64,000 bases of DNA from Gammaproteobacteria bacterium (GCA_026398815.1 JAPLSA010000022.1:1-64000); one strand, 5' to 3'; shown: positions 17,127 through 28,064, numbered from the stretch's first letter. Numbers and translations: made by a program. The notes: generated by a model from the letters alone, not told the origin.

Positions 17127-18242
17127 TCAGCCTGCCCGTACCCGCGCCGCGCTGCGGCCTTTCGACATCCGCCCGAACTCCGGGAAGGCTTCGTCGATCG
17201 CCAGCACGGCGCCGCAGTGGGCGGCGTCATAGCCCGGCAGGGCATTGACCAGATTGCGGAAGTCCGGATTGCACAGGGTGTCGATGACGCTTTGCAGCGC
17301 CGGGGTCTTGAGCGCCGACTTCGAGCACAGGAAGAAGTAGCGCTCGCCGGCCAGCGGCACGAAGCCGAGATCGAAGCGCTTGGCGGCGGCTTCCACGCCG
17401 ACGCCGGCGTCGGCCATGCCGCTGGCGACATAGGCAGCCACGGCCGCGTGGGTGAATTCGCCGCTGTCGAAGCCGCGGATCTGGCTGCCGTCGAGATGGG
17501 CGCGCTCCAGCATCAGGTCGAGCAGCATCCGGGTGCCGGAGCCCGGCTGGCGGTTGACGAAGCGGACGTCCTCGCGGGTCAGGTCCGCCAGCGATGCGAT
17601 CCGCTTCGGATTGCCGGGCGCGACGATCAGGCCCTGGCGGCGCGTGGCCAGCATGATCAGCCGCTGGGTCTGCGGCTTCAGCCAGGCGGCGTACTGGCTC
17701 AGCGCCTGCGCTTCGAAATCGCCGACCGGCACGTGGAAGCCGGCCAGATCGCAGGCCGCGCCCTTCAGCGAGCTGAGCGCCTCGAAGCTCGACCGGTACT
17801 TGAGGTCGATCGGAATCCGGCTGCGTACGAACCAGTCGCGCAGGGTTTCCACCGCGAAACCGTGGCTGGCCTGCACGCGCAGGATGGCGCCGGTGTCGCT
17901 GAGCGCCCGCTCCAGCTCCACTTCCAGTTCCGAGGCCAGGCTGTCGAGCAGCGGCGCCAGCCGGGCATTGATGCGCTTGTCGGCCCAGACCAGTTTTTCG
18001 GCCAGCGGCGTCAGCACCGCGCCCCGGCCGCGCTGCATGGTCACCAGCGGGGCGCCAAAGGTGCGCGTGCCGTCCTGCAGCAGACCCCAGGCGTAGCGGT
18101 ATGACAGCCCGGCCTGCACGCAGGCCTCGGCCAGCGTGCCGGTCTCGCGGACGCGGGCCAGCAGCTCCACCAGCCTCGGCAACGACTGCTTGCCATCCGG
18201 CTGTTCAAGCTGCCACTGCGGCTGGATCGAAACCTTGAACAT
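17127..18242 (-). CDS. ModE-like transcriptional regulator with periplasmic-binding-fold sensor
   Basis: This 371-residue regulator has two parts. An N-terminal winged helix resembles ModE and LysR (LVELLARVRETGTLAEACVQAGLSYRYAWGLL, then APLVTMQRGRGAVLTPLAEKL). The C-terminal domain, about 120-371, is of the substrate-binding-protein fold used for molybdate or molybdopterin-related sensing (FVNRQPGSGTRMLLDLML, VASGMADAGVGVEAAAKRF). The family commonly sits beside molybdoenzyme genes. Here it is divergent from the transporter-fds operon, so it most likely controls formate dehydrogenase in response to molybdate, formate or oxalate. The ligand is not readable from sequence. Confidence 0.85.
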   Translation of the reverse strand: MFKVSIQPQWQLEQPDGKQSLPRLVELLARVRETGTLAEACVQAGLSYRYAWGLLQDGTRTFGAPLVTMQRGRGAVLTPLAEKLVWADKRINARLAPLLDSLASELEVELERALSDTGAILRVQASHGFAVETLRDWFVRSRIPIDLKYRSSFEALSSLKGAACDLAGFHVPVGDFEAQALSQYAAWLKPQTQRLIMLATRRQGLIVAPGNPKRIASLADLTREDVRFVNRQPGSGTRMLLDLMLERAHLDGSQIRGFDSGEFTHAAVAAYVASGMADAGVGVEAAAKRFDLGFVPLAGERYFFLCSKSALKTPALQSVIDTLCNPDFRNLVNALPGYDAAHCGAVLAIDEAFPEFGRMSKGRSAARVRAG

Positions 18243-18298
18243 CGTGTTGTCCGCCGTGGCAGGAATGGAAGTGGCAAAGCCGGAATCGCAACGGCTTT

Positions 18299-18318
18299 AC
18301 GATACATATTTTCATCGT
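18299..18318. promoter_or_regulatory. Candidate operator 1 (ACGAT-N10-ATCGT)
   Basis: An AT-rich inverted repeat ACGAT-N10-ATCGT lies in the 180-bp divergent region between the regulator and the transporter. Its half-sites and spacing recall ModE-type operators (CGATA at one end). The assignment to the adjacent regulator is inference. Confidence 0.4.
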
Positions 18319-18369
18319 CGGGAGTGAAGACTACCGTTACGTCCTGGCTGGTGAACGGCCGCGTTTCCA

Positions 18370-18387
18370 TATGTCTTTCAGCACATA
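18370..18387. promoter_or_regulatory. Candidate operator 2 (TATGT-N8-ACATA)
   Basis: A second inverted repeat TATGT-N8-ACATA sits 36-53 bp before the transporter start, in the same divergent region. It could be a second regulator site or part of the promoter. Confidence 0.35.
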
Positions 18388-18422
18388 AAAACGACGGCTT
18401 ACCGTCCAGCCCCGGAGGAGGA

Positions 18423-20081
18423 ATGAGCAGCATCGCGCAGGACCGCGCCACCGGTTCGGCAGTGGATTTTCTGTCCAAGGAACGGACCATCGCCGGCCCC
18501 GGCTTCAACCGCTGGCTGGTGCCGCCGGCTGCGCTGGCGATCCATCTGTGCATCGGCATGGCCTACGGCTTCAGCGTGTTCTGGCTACCACTGTCGAAGG
18601 CGGTGGGGATCAGCGCGCCGCAGGCCTGCCCCGACGGCACCGGCTTCCTCGGCGAACTGTTCGCCACCGGCTGCGACTGGCGGGTGTCGACGCTGGGCTG
18701 GATGTACACCCTGTTCTTCGTCTTCCTCGGCTCGTCGGCAGCCGTGTTCGGCGGCTGGCTGGAACGCGCCGGCCCGCGCAAGGCCGGACTGGTGTCGATG
18801 CTCTGCTGGTGCGGCGGCATGCTGGTGTCGGCGCTGGGCATCCACCTGCACCAGTTCTGGCTGATGCTGCTCGGCTCCGGCGTGATCGGCGGCATCGGCC
18901 TGGGCCTCGGCTACATCTCGCCGGTATCGACCCTGATCAAGTGGTTCCCGGATCGCCGCGGCATGGCCACCGGCATGGCGATCATGGGTTTCGGCGGCGG
19001 CGCGATGATCGGCTCGCCGCTGGCGCAGCTGCTGATGACCCGCTTCGCAACGCCGACTTCGGTCGGCGTTGCCGAAACCTTCGTCGCGATGGCGCTGCTC
19101 TACGCGCTGTTCATGACCGCCGGCGCGCTGGCCTATCGGGTGCCTGCCGCCGGCTGGAAGCCGGCTGGATGGACACCGCCGGCCGCTGCGGCCAACGCCA
19201 TGATCGCCAGCCGCCACGTCCACCTCGGCAACGCCCACCGGACGCCGCAGTTCTGGCTGGTGTGGGCGGTGCTGTGCCTGAACGTCACCGCCGGCATCGG
19301 CGTGATCGGCATGGCCTCGCCGATGCTGCAGGAAGTGTTCGGCGGAAAACTCATTGGCGTCGATGCCGCGATCGGCGCGCTTGATGCGACGCAAGCCGCG
19401 CAGATTGCCGCGATCGCCGCCGGCTTCACCGGCCTGCTGAGCCTGTTCAACATCGGCGGCCGCTTCTTCTGGGCGTCGATGTCGGATCGTCTGGGCCGCA
19501 AGGCCACCTACGCGATCTTCTTCGTGCTCGGCACCGCGCTGTACGCCTCGGCCCCGAGCGCCGGCCACGCCGGCTCGATCGCGCTGTTCACCGGCGCCTT
19601 CTGCCTGATCCTGTCGATGTACGGCGGCGGCTTCGCCACGGTGCCGGCCTATCTCGCCGATCTGTTCGGCACCCAGTTCGTCGGCGCGATCCACGGCCGC
19701 CTGCTCACCGCCTGGTCGGTGGCCGGCATCTTCGGCCCGGTGATCGTCAACTACCTGCGCGAGTTCCAGATCGGGCACGGGGTCGAGAAGGCACAGGCCT
19801 ACGACACCACGATGCTGATCCTGGCCGCGCTGCTGGTCGCCGGCTTCGTCTGCAACCTGCTGATCCGGCCAGTGGCACCGAAATGGCAGATGAGCGACGA
19901 GGAACTCGGCAGCGCCAGGAAACTGGCGCGTGAAACTGTCGCCGCCGGCACCGCATCGGCAGCCGTTCCCGCAGCCGCCAGCCCTGTCGCGCTGGTCCTG
20001 ATCGCCTGGCTGGCGGTCGGCATTCCGCTGGCCTGGGGCGTGGCGCAGACCGTCGCCAAGGCCGCGATCCTGTTCAAGTAA
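18423..20081 (+). CDS. MFS transporter, oxalate/formate antiporter (OFA) type
   Basis: This 552-residue transporter has 12 or more membrane segments. The ATG at 18423 is preceded by a strong GGAGGAGGA site, so the upstream open frame is ignored. OFA-family features include AYGFSVFWLPLSKAVG in the first helix, WMYTLFFVFLGSSAAVFGGWLERAGPRK, and GIGLGLGYISPVSTLIKWFPDRRGMATGMAIMGFGGGAMI. A loop containing PQACPDGTG...TGCDWRVS is longer than in classic MFS proteins. Being the first gene before fdsGBA, it probably brings formate or oxalate in for oxidation. Direction and substrate are inference. Confidence 0.88.
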   Translation: MSSIAQDRATGSAVDFLSKERTIAGPGFNRWLVPPAALAIHLCIGMAYGFSVFWLPLSKAVGISAPQACPDGTGFLGELFATGCDWRVSTLGWMYTLFFVFLGSSAAVFGGWLERAGPRKAGLVSMLCWCGGMLVSALGIHLHQFWLMLLGSGVIGGIGLGLGYISPVSTLIKWFPDRRGMATGMAIMGFGGGAMIGSPLAQLLMTRFATPTSVGVAETFVAMALLYALFMTAGALAYRVPAAGWKPAGWTPPAAAANAMIASRHVHLGNAHRTPQFWLVWAVLCLNVTAGIGVIGMASPMLQEVFGGKLIGVDAAIGALDATQAAQIAAIAAGFTGLLSLFNIGGRFFWASMSDRLGRKATYAIFFVLGTALYASAPSAGHAGSIALFTGAFCLILSMYGGGFATVPAYLADLFGTQFVGAIHGRLLTAWSVAGIFGPVIVNYLREFQIGHGVEKAQAYDTTMLILAALLVAGFVCNLLIRPVAPKWQMSDEELGSARKLARETVAAGTASAAVPAAASPVALVLIAWLAVGIPLAWGVAQTVAKAAILFK

Positions 20082-20103
20082 TCACCGAATCAAGACAAAT
20101 CCC

Positions 20104-20618
20104 ATGTCGACCTCCACCTTCGAGCGCAAGCCGCCGATCAAGCTCGCCGAGCTGTCGAACCTGAGCGCCGCGCAACGCGCCGCCATCGACGACGTGCTGG
20201 CCCGCCTCGGCCAACTGCCCGGCGCGCTGCTGCCGGTGCTGCACGGCATCCAGCGCGCGCTCGGCCATGTGCCGAAAGACGCCGTGCCGATCGTCGCCAA
20301 GGCGCTCAACCTGTCGCGCGCCGAAGTGCACGGCGTGGTCTCGTTCTATCACTGGTACCGCAGCGAACAGCCCGGCGAGCACGTCATCCACCTATGCCGC
20401 GCCGAGGCCTGCCAGGCGGTCGGCGGCCGGGCACTGGAAGCGCACGTCAAGGCAACACTCGGGATCGACTTCCACGAAACCACGGCCGACGGCCGCTACA
20501 CGCTGGAGCCGGCCTACTGCCTCGGCAACTGCGCCACTGGCCCGAGCCTGCTGATCGACATGCAGCTGAAGGGCCGGGTGACGCCGGAGCGCTTCGATCG
20601 CCTGACCGGAGTCGTCGC

Positions 20619-20622
<4 letters not shown>
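20104..20622 (+). CDS. fdsG: NAD-dependent formate dehydrogenase gamma subunit
   Basis: FdsG is the NuoE-like thioredoxin-fold subunit that carries one [2Fe-2S] cluster between FdsB and FdsA. The 172 residues show the N-terminal helical domain (LLPVLHGIQRALGHVPKDAVPIVAKALNLS). The four cluster ligands follow in CRAEACQAVGG and AYCLGNCATGPSLLI. The start is 22 bp after the transporter and the stop overlaps the fdsB start (ATGA). Confidence 0.95.
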
Positions 20623-22209
<1,587 letters not shown>

Positions 22210-22214
<5 letters not shown>

Positions 22215-22250
22215 ACGCAAAGGCGCAAAGGGAAAAGAAAGGACGCAAAG
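22210..22250 (+). repeat. Left 41-bp inverted repeat (CGCAAAGG-type)
   Basis: It is the exact reverse complement of 22645-22685. Inside it the octamer CGCAAAGG/CGCAAAGn recurs three times. It supplies the fdsB stop codon, and its last bases (AAAGG) act as a possible ribosome site for the GTG at 22251. Confidence 0.9.
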
Positions 22251-22628
22251 GTGGATGAGAATGAATGCTCGAAAATCGTCATTGGTGCCGCCATCGAGGT
22301 TCACACCGAACTTGGCATCGGACTCCTTGAGTCAGCCTATGAGGCAGCCCTCGCGATTGAGCTCGCTGCGCGCGGGCTTCACTTCCATCGCCAACTCGCA
22401 TTGCCTGCGCGCTACAAAGGCAACGATCTTGGCGATTCGTATCGCGTTGATTTCCTTATTGAAGATGCGGTTATTGTCGAACTCAAAGCGGTCATTGCAC
22501 TTGCACCCGTTCATTCCGCCCAAGTGCTCACCTATCTACGCTTGTCAGGAAAGCGTCTCGGCTTGCTGTTCAATTTTCACGCCGATTCCCTTCGAGACGG
22601 GACCCGCCGAATCGTCAATCAACTCTGA
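22251..22628 (+). CDS. GxxExxY family protein (PD-(D/E)XK nuclease-like)
   Basis: This 125-residue protein of the GxxExxY family is named for the motif seen here as GIGLLESAYEAAL. The rest fits a small PD-(D/E)XK nuclease core: VDFLIEDAVIVELKAV has the D...E-x-K residues, and HSAQVLTYLRLSGKRLGLLFNF ends the domain. The family is widespread, usually as lone genes dispersed in environmental genomes, and its biochemical role is not established. The start is a GTG at the inner end of the left inverted repeat, and nearly all of the interior of the repeat unit is coding. Confidence 0.9.
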   Translation: MDENECSKIVIGAAIEVHTELGIGLLESAYEAALAIELAARGLHFHRQLALPARYKGNDLGDSYRVDFLIEDAVIVELKAVIALAPVHSAQVLTYLRLSGKRLGLLFNFHADSLRDGTRRIVNQL

Positions 22629-22644
22629 CGTTCACAAGACTTTT

Positions 22645-22685
22645 CTTTGCGTCCTTTCTTTTCCCTTTGCGCCTTTGCGTTTAAC
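22645..22685 (-). repeat. Right 41-bp inverted repeat (CGCAAAGG-type)
   Basis: It is the exact reverse complement of 22210-22250, ending GCGTTTAAC. It begins 16 bp after the GxxExxY stop and lies 51 bp before fdsA. Transcribed with its partner it would form a long hairpin around the GxxExxY message, which could affect fdsA expression. Confidence 0.9.
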
Positions 22686-22736
22686 CGTTGACGTTGATTT
22701 TCAAGACGTCGCAATGCGTACCTCGAGGTAAGCACC

Positions 22737-25673
22737 ATGTTCTCGATCATCGACAAGGATCTCGGCACCCCCGCCCCGCGCCCGCCGCGCAATGTCGGCC
22801 AGAAGACCACCATCGCCGAGGCCCCGGCGAAGCAGGTCACGCTATCCATCGACGGCCGCGAGGTCACGGTGCCGGAAGGCACCTCGGTGATGCGCGCGGC
22901 GGCACTCGCCGACATCAACATCCCCAAGCTGTGCGCGACCGACACGCTGGAGGCGTTCGGCTCCTGCCGGCTGTGTCTGGTGCAGATCGAGGGCATGCGC
23001 GGCTATCCGGCCTCGTGCACGACCCTGGTCGCCGACGGCATGAAGGTGACCACACAGAACGACAAGCTGGCCGACCTGCGCCGCGGCGTGATGGAGCTGT
23101 ACATCTCCGATCACCCGCTGGACTGCCTGACCTGCCCCGCCAACGGCCATTGCGAGCTGCAGGACATGGCCGGTGCCGTGGGCTTGCGCGAGGTGCGCTA
23201 TGGCTATGACGGCGACAACCATGTCCACGCCAAGATCAATGGCAAGGCCAACGAGCGCTTCGTGGCCAAGGACGAGTCGAATCCTTATTTCACGTTCGAT
23301 CCGAGCAAGTGCATCGTCTGCTCGCGCTGCGTCCGCGCCTGCGACGAGCAGCAGGGCACCTTGGCGCTGACCATCCAGGGGCGCGGCTTCGACTCCAAGG
23401 TCAGCCCGAGCCAGAACGATGACTTCATGGCTTCCGAGTGCGTGTCCTGCGGCGCCTGCGTCGCCGCCTGCCCGACCGCCACGCTCAGCGAAAAGACGCT
23501 GATCGCCAAGGGCCAGGCCGAGCACAGCATCACCACCACCTGCGCCTACTGCGGCGTCGGCTGTTCTTTCCGCGCCGAGATGAAGGGCGAGGAAATCGTC
23601 CGCATGGTGCCGAACAAGGACGGCCATGCGAACCACGGCCATTCCTGCGTCAAGGGCCGCTTCGCGATCGGCTATGCAACGCACAAGGACCGGATCACCC
23701 AGCCGATGGTCCGCGCGAAGATTTCCGATCCGTGGCGCGAAGTGAGCTGGCAGGAAGCCATCGACCACGCGGCTGCCGAGTTCAAGCGCATCCAGGCCAA
23801 GGCGGGCCGTGGCTCGGTCGGCGCGATCACGTCGAGCCGTTGCACCAACGAAGAGGTGTACGTGGTCCAGAAGATGGTCCGCGCCGCCTTCGGCAACAAC
23901 AACGTCGATACCTGCGCCCGCGTCTGCCACTCGCCGACCGGTTATGGCCTGAAGCAGACCATCGGCGAGTCGGCCGGCACCCAGACCTTCGACTCGGTGA
24001 TGCAGAGCGATGTCATCGTGGTCATCGGCGCCAATCCGACCGACGGCCATCCGGTATTCGCCAGCGCGATGAAGCGCCGGCTGCGCCAGGGCGCCAGGCT
24101 GATCGTCGCCGACCCGCGCGGCATCGACCTGGTGCGCACGCCGCACATCGAGGCCGACTACCACCTGAAGCTCAAGCCCGGCACCAATGTCGCGCTGATC
24201 AACAGCCTCGCCCACGTGATCGTGGCCGAAGGGCTGGTGAAGGAGGACTTTGTTGCCGAGCGCTGCGATGTCGCCTCGTTCAACAAATGGCGCGATTTCG
24301 TCGCCCAGGCCCGCAACTCGCCGGAAGCGATGGAAGCAGTCACCGGCGTGCCGGCGGCGATGGTGCGCGGCGCTGCACGGCTCTATGCGACTGGCGGAAA
24401 CGGCGCGATCTACTACGGCCTCGGCGTCACCGAGCACAGTCAGGGTTCGACGATGGTGATCGGCATCGCCAATCTGGCGATGGCCACCGGCAATGTCGGC
24501 CGCGAAGGTGTCGGCATCAACCCGCTCAGAGGCCAGAACAATGTGCAGGGCTCCTGCGACATGGGCAGCTTCCCGCACGAGCTGCCCGGCTACCGGCATG
24601 TGTCGGATGCCACGGCGCGCAGCGAGTTCGAGGGCGAGTGGAAGGTGCCGCTGTCGCACGAGCCGGGCCTGCGGATTCCGAACATGTTCGAGGCCGCACT
24701 CGATGGCGAATTCCTGGGTCTCTACGTGCATGGCGAGGACATCGCCCAGAGCGATCCCAATACCCAGCACGTCACCGCAGCACTCAGCGCGATGGAATGC
24801 GTAGTCGTCCAGGACCTGTTCCTGAACGAAACCGCGAAGTTCGCCCACGTGTTCCTGCCCGGCTCCTCGTTCCTCGAAAAGGACGGAACCTTCACCAATG
24901 CCGAGCGGCGCATCTCGCCGGTGCGGCAGGTGATGCGGCCGAAGAGCGGCGTCGGCGAATGGGAAGCCACGCAGATGCTGTCGAACGCGCTCGGCTACCC
25001 GATGCACTACACGTCCTCGGCCGAGATCATGGACGAGATCGCGCGGCTGACGCCGACCTTCAAGGGCGTGTCGTTCGCCAAGCTCGATGCGCTGGGTTCG
25101 GTGCAGTGGCCCTGCAATGACGAAGCGCCACTCGGCACGCCGACCATGCACATCGACGAGTTCGTACGCGGCAAGGGCCGCTTCCTGCTGACCGAATACG
25201 TGCCGACCCACGAGAAGGTCAACGCCCAGTACCCGCTGATCCTGACCACTGGCCGCATCCTGTCGCAGTACAACGTCGGCGCGCAGACCCGGCGCACCGC
25301 CAACAGCCAGTGGCACAGCGAGGACGTGTTCGAGATCCATCCGCACGATGCCGAAACGCGCGGGGTTGCCGACGGCGACTGGGTCGGCATCGAAAGCCGC
25401 TCCGGCAACACCGTGCTGCGCGCCCGGGTCACCGAGCGCGTGCAGCCCGGTGTCGTCTACACCACCTTCCACCACCCGTTCTCGGGCGCCAACGTGATCA
25501 CCACCGACAACTCCGACTGGGCAACCAACTGCCCGGAGTTCAAGGTCACCGCCGTGCAGGTGACGCGGGTCAGCCAGCCCAGCGAATGGCAGCGCCGCTA
25601 CCGCGCATTCAGCGATGAACAGCAGCAGCTGCTGCGCAAGGCCAGCGATGCCGACGCCGCGATTGCCAAGTAG
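22737..25673 (+). CDS. fdsA: NAD-dependent formate dehydrogenase catalytic alpha subunit
   Basis: FdsA oxidises formate to CO2 at a molybdenum bis-MGD centre. In order, the 978 residues show a [2Fe-2S] ferredoxin domain (GSCRLCLVQIEGMRGYPASC), the NuoG-like His-Cys cluster (HPLDCLTCPANGHC), two [4Fe-4S] motifs (CIVCSRCVRAC and CVSCGACVAACP), then the molybdopterin domain with its own cluster (CAYCGVGCSFRAEM...SCVKGRF). The likely Mo-ligand Cys is in DTCARVCHSPTGYG, and the C-terminal domain binds MGD (YNVGAQTRRTANSQWHSEDV). The ATG follows a GAGGTAAG site. Confidence 0.97.
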   Translation: MFSIIDKDLGTPAPRPPRNVGQKTTIAEAPAKQVTLSIDGREVTVPEGTSVMRAAALADINIPKLCATDTLEAFGSCRLCLVQIEGMRGYPASCTTLVADGMKVTTQNDKLADLRRGVMELYISDHPLDCLTCPANGHCELQDMAGAVGLREVRYGYDGDNHVHAKINGKANERFVAKDESNPYFTFDPSKCIVCSRCVRACDEQQGTLALTIQGRGFDSKVSPSQNDDFMASECVSCGACVAACPTATLSEKTLIAKGQAEHSITTTCAYCGVGCSFRAEMKGEEIVRMVPNKDGHANHGHSCVKGRFAIGYATHKDRITQPMVRAKISDPWREVSWQEAIDHAAAEFKRIQAKAGRGSVGAITSSRCTNEEVYVVQKMVRAAFGNNNVDTCARVCHSPTGYGLKQTIGESAGTQTFDSVMQSDVIVVIGANPTDGHPVFASAMKRRLRQGARLIVADPRGIDLVRTPHIEADYHLKLKPGTNVALINSLAHVIVAEGLVKEDFVAERCDVASFNKWRDFVAQARNSPEAMEAVTGVPAAMVRGAARLYATGGNGAIYYGLGVTEHSQGSTMVIGIANLAMATGNVGREGVGINPLRGQNNVQGSCDMGSFPHELPGYRHVSDATARSEFEGEWKVPLSHEPGLRIPNMFEAALDGEFLGLYVHGEDIAQSDPNTQHVTAALSAMECVVVQDLFLNETAKFAHVFLPGSSFLEKDGTFTNAERRISPVRQVMRPKSGVGEWEATQMLSNALGYPMHYTSSAEIMDEIARLTPTFKGVSFAKLDALGSVQWPCNDEAPLGTPTMHIDEFVRGKGRFLLTEYVPTHEKVNAQYPLILTTGRILSQYNVGAQTRRTANSQWHSEDVFEIHPHDAETRGVADGDWVGIESRSGNTVLRARVTERVQPGVVYTTFHHPFSGANVITTDNSDWATNCPEFKVTAVQVTRVSQPSEWQRRYRAFSDEQQQLLRKASDADAAIAK

Positions 25674-26535
25674 GCCGACGCTCGACGTCGACTCGGCAGC
25701 CGGCTACGCGCTGCTGCCGGTCACCAGCGTGCGCGACGGCCTGCGCCAGGCGACGCAGGACTGCGTGGCCGAGGAAGTGCCGGTGGCGCTGCAGCTCAAC
25801 GGCCAGCCGCATGTGGTGATGATGGCCACGCCGGGCGACCTCGCCGACTTCGCGCTCGGCTTCTGCCTCAGCGAAGCGATCGTCGGGCAAGCGCAGGACA
25901 TCGAGGACCTGCGGATCACCGCGCTCGACAACGGCTACGAGGTATCGCTGCGGATTCCCGAAGACCGCCATGCGCGGCTGGCCGACCGCCGGCGCAACCT
26001 GCCCGGCCGCAGCGGCTGCGGCCTGTGTGGCTCGGAGTCGATCGCCGAGGCGATGCGTCCGGCTCCGCGGGTGCCGGCCGGTGTGCCGATCGATGAGGCG
26101 GCGGTGCACCGGGCGTTGCAGGCGTTGCGCCAGCGGCAGCCGATCAACGCGGTCACCGGCGCCACCCACGCGGCCGGCTGGGCCGATCCTTCCGGCCGGC
26201 TGCTGCTGGTGCGCGAGGACGTCGGCCGCCACAACGCGCTCGACAAGCTGATCGGCGCGATGAGCCAGGCACAGCTCGACGCAGCGCGCGGCTTCGCGGT
26301 GATCACCTCGCGCGCCAGCTACGAGATGGTGCTGAAGGCAGCGACCGTCGGCATGCCGCTGCTGGCGGCGATCTCGGCACCGACGGCGCTGGCGGTGCGG
26401 ATCGCCGAGGACGCCGGGCTGACCCTGGTCGGCTTCGCGCGCAACCATCAGCACGTCGTCTACGCCTGCGCGGCCAGGCTGACCGCCACTGCCGGCCAGC
26501 CGGCTGCTCCCCATTCCGAGAAGATCCCCGCATGA
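25648..26535 (+). CDS. fdhD: Formate dehydrogenase accessory sulfurtransferase FdhD/FdsC
   Basis: This protein transfers sulfur from cysteine desulfurase to the Mo-bis-MGD cofactor, which is needed for formate dehydrogenase activity. The mobile loop with the working cysteines is SGCGLCGSES. Other conserved blocks are REDVGRHNALDKLIG and ITSRASYEMVLKAATVGMPLLAAISAPTALAVRIAEDAGLTLVGFAR. I prefer the ATG at 25648 (295 residues), which overlaps fdsA by 26 nt; a further ATG at 25615 is possible. In fds operons this position is called fdsC. Confidence 0.93.
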   Translation: MPTPRLPSRPTLDVDSAAGYALLPVTSVRDGLRQATQDCVAEEVPVALQLNGQPHVVMMATPGDLADFALGFCLSEAIVGQAQDIEDLRITALDNGYEVSLRIPEDRHARLADRRRNLPGRSGCGLCGSESIAEAMRPAPRVPAGVPIDEAAVHRALQALRQRQPINAVTGATHAAGWADPSGRLLLVREDVGRHNALDKLIGAMSQAQLDAARGFAVITSRASYEMVLKAATVGMPLLAAISAPTALAVRIAEDAGLTLVGFARNHQHVVYACAARLTATAGQPAAPHSEKIPA

Positions 26536-26747
26536 ACCCGCAGAACCTCAGCGAGATGGCCAACAACATCGCCGACTTCTTTGCCGCCGAGCCGGATCAC
26601 GCCGAAGCGGTGGCGGGCGTGGCCAACCACATCGACAAGTTCTGGGAGCCGCGGATGCAGAAGCAGCTGCGGGCCAGCATGGCGCGCGGCGAGGCCACGC
26701 TGAATCCGCTGGTCATCGAAGCGCTGGCCAAGCTCGCGCCCGCCTGA
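26532..26747 (+). CDS. fdsD: Formate dehydrogenase delta subunit
   Basis: This 71-residue protein is the last gene of the fds operon. It starts on the ATGA overlap with fdhD. The sequence has the FdsD/DUF-type pattern: MANNIADFF near the start, VANHIDKFWEPRMQKQL in the middle, and LNPLVIEALAKL at the end. It is a non-catalytic subunit linked in other bacteria to assembly or stability of the FdsGBA complex. It ends 15 bp from the convergent patatin gene. Confidence 0.92.
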   Translation: MNPQNLSEMANNIADFFAAEPDHAEAVAGVANHIDKFWEPRMQKQLRASMARGEATLNPLVIEALAKLAPA

Positions 26748-26762
26748 ACCGCGCCGCTCGCT

Positions 26763-28064
26763 TCAGCTGCCGTCCTGGTTGCGCAGCTGGGCCTTGAGCA
26801 GGCGCAACTGCTTGTAGTTCGCCCAGTCGAAGCCATCGAGAAACGCTGCCGCCGCTTTGGCGCCTTCGCGGAACAGGTCGATCTTGGCGGCGTTCGACAG
26901 GTTGAAGTTCAGCCAGTTGTGCTTGCCGGTGTCGATGTAGGTGATCAGGTGGCGGTAGTCGGGATTGCCGACCAGGAAATCCTGGTCGAGCGCGCCGCGG
27001 GCCGCGTTGAAGACGCCCGCCAACAGCTCGGTCGGCGAATCGATCACGGACGGCTCGGCGGCCGGTATCCCCAGCTTGACGCCGAACGTCGGACTGCGCG
27101 GCACCTTGGCGTGGTTGTGGAACACCGCGATCGGGAAGTTGGAAATGATCCCGCCGTCGACGAACACGCACTCCTTCGGCAGGCGCTGGCCCTTGTAGCT
27201 GGTCATCTCGGTCCAGCGCTGCTGCGCCGCCGGCCCCTGCGGAATGCCCTTCACGCGGACCGGATGGAAGAATCCCGGCACCGACATCGAGCTGCGGACG
27301 AAATCGGCAGGATTCAATGCGGCCGGATCGGCCCAGTACAGCGGGGCCATCTTCGGGAATTCGACCTTGGTGCCGGTGGTGACATCGGCGGCGATCACCG
27401 CCAGCCGGCCCCGCACATTGCCGGTGTCGGCGTCCTGCGCGGGGCTGCGCTGCTGCGAGGGATGCAGACGCTCCGGCGCCGGCCGGACACGATAGCCGCC
27501 GGGCGGCTGCACCGACTGCATGGCGTCGAGATCGGCCAGCGTGGCGATGCCGTTGGCGGCCAGCTGATCGCTGAGCCAGGCGCGGAACTTCCGTCCCGGA
27601 TGCAGCCCGAGGTCGTCGGAGAAATTGTCGATCACCTGGGCGCCCTTCATCGCCAGCTTGAACTTGCCGGCGCCGTTGACGATCGCGTCGGTGAAGTCGC
27701 GGGCATCGCCATCGCCATCGATGAAGCTGGCCATCGGCACGTTGGCCACCACCTCCGCCACCCGCTGGCTCTTGGCGGCATGCGGCGGGCCGAGCGCGGC
27801 GATCACCAGCGCATTGATCGAGCCGGCCGAAGTGCCGCCGAGCCCCAGGAAGCGGATGCCGGCCGATTCGAGCACATAGGAATAGCCGGCCAGCGCGACA
27901 CCGAGCACGCCGCCGCCTTCCATGACCAGATCGACGTACTGATGGCCGTCGGCATCCAGCAGGTCGGAAATCGGGTCGGCGGCGACGCGCGCCTTGGCGC
28001 GGGCTACCGCCGCGACCACGTCCGGATCAAGGATCAGTGCTTCTACAGCCAGTGGTCTCGCCAT
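26763..28064 (-). CDS. Patatin-like phospholipase
   Basis: This is a 433-residue Ser-Asp dyad lipid acyl hydrolase. The oxyanion loop is LVMEGGGVLGVALAGYSYVLE, the nucleophile elbow GTSAGSIN and the catalytic Asp FVDGGIISNFP. There is no signal peptide, so it is probably cytoplasmic or delivered otherwise. An insert of about 50 residues around PPGGYRVRPAPERLHPSQQRSPAQDADTG looks disordered. The substrate and role, whether lipid turnover or toxin-like, cannot be inferred. It is convergent with fdsD and not in an evident operon. Confidence 0.9.
   Translation of the reverse strand: MARPLAVEALILDPDVVAAVARAKARVAADPISDLLDADGHQYVDLVMEGGGVLGVALAGYSYVLESAGIRFLGLGGTSAGSINALVIAALGPPHAAKSQRVAEVVANVPMASFIDGDGDARDFTDAIVNGAGKFKLAMKGAQVIDNFSDDLGLHPGRKFRAWLSDQLAANGIATLADLDAMQSVQPPGGYRVRPAPERLHPSQQRSPAQDADTGNVRGRLAVIAADVTTGTKVEFPKMAPLYWADPAALNPADFVRSSMSVPGFFHPVRVKGIPQGPAAQQRWTEMTSYKGQRLPKECVFVDGGIISNFPIAVFHNHAKVPRSPTFGVKLGIPAAEPSVIDSPTELLAGVFNAARGALDQDFLVGNPDYRHLITYIDTGKHNWLNFNLSNAAKIDLFREGAKAAAAFLDGFDWANYKQLRLLKAQLRNQDGS

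Noticed and set aside
22255..22731. 158-codon frame overlapping the GxxExxY gene
   Set aside because: It is a shifted frame of the same DNA and runs through the right inverted repeat. The other frame has the family motifs.
22842..25475. 877-codon minus-strand frame opposite fdsA
   Set aside because: It is the antisense shadow of fdsA, without motifs.
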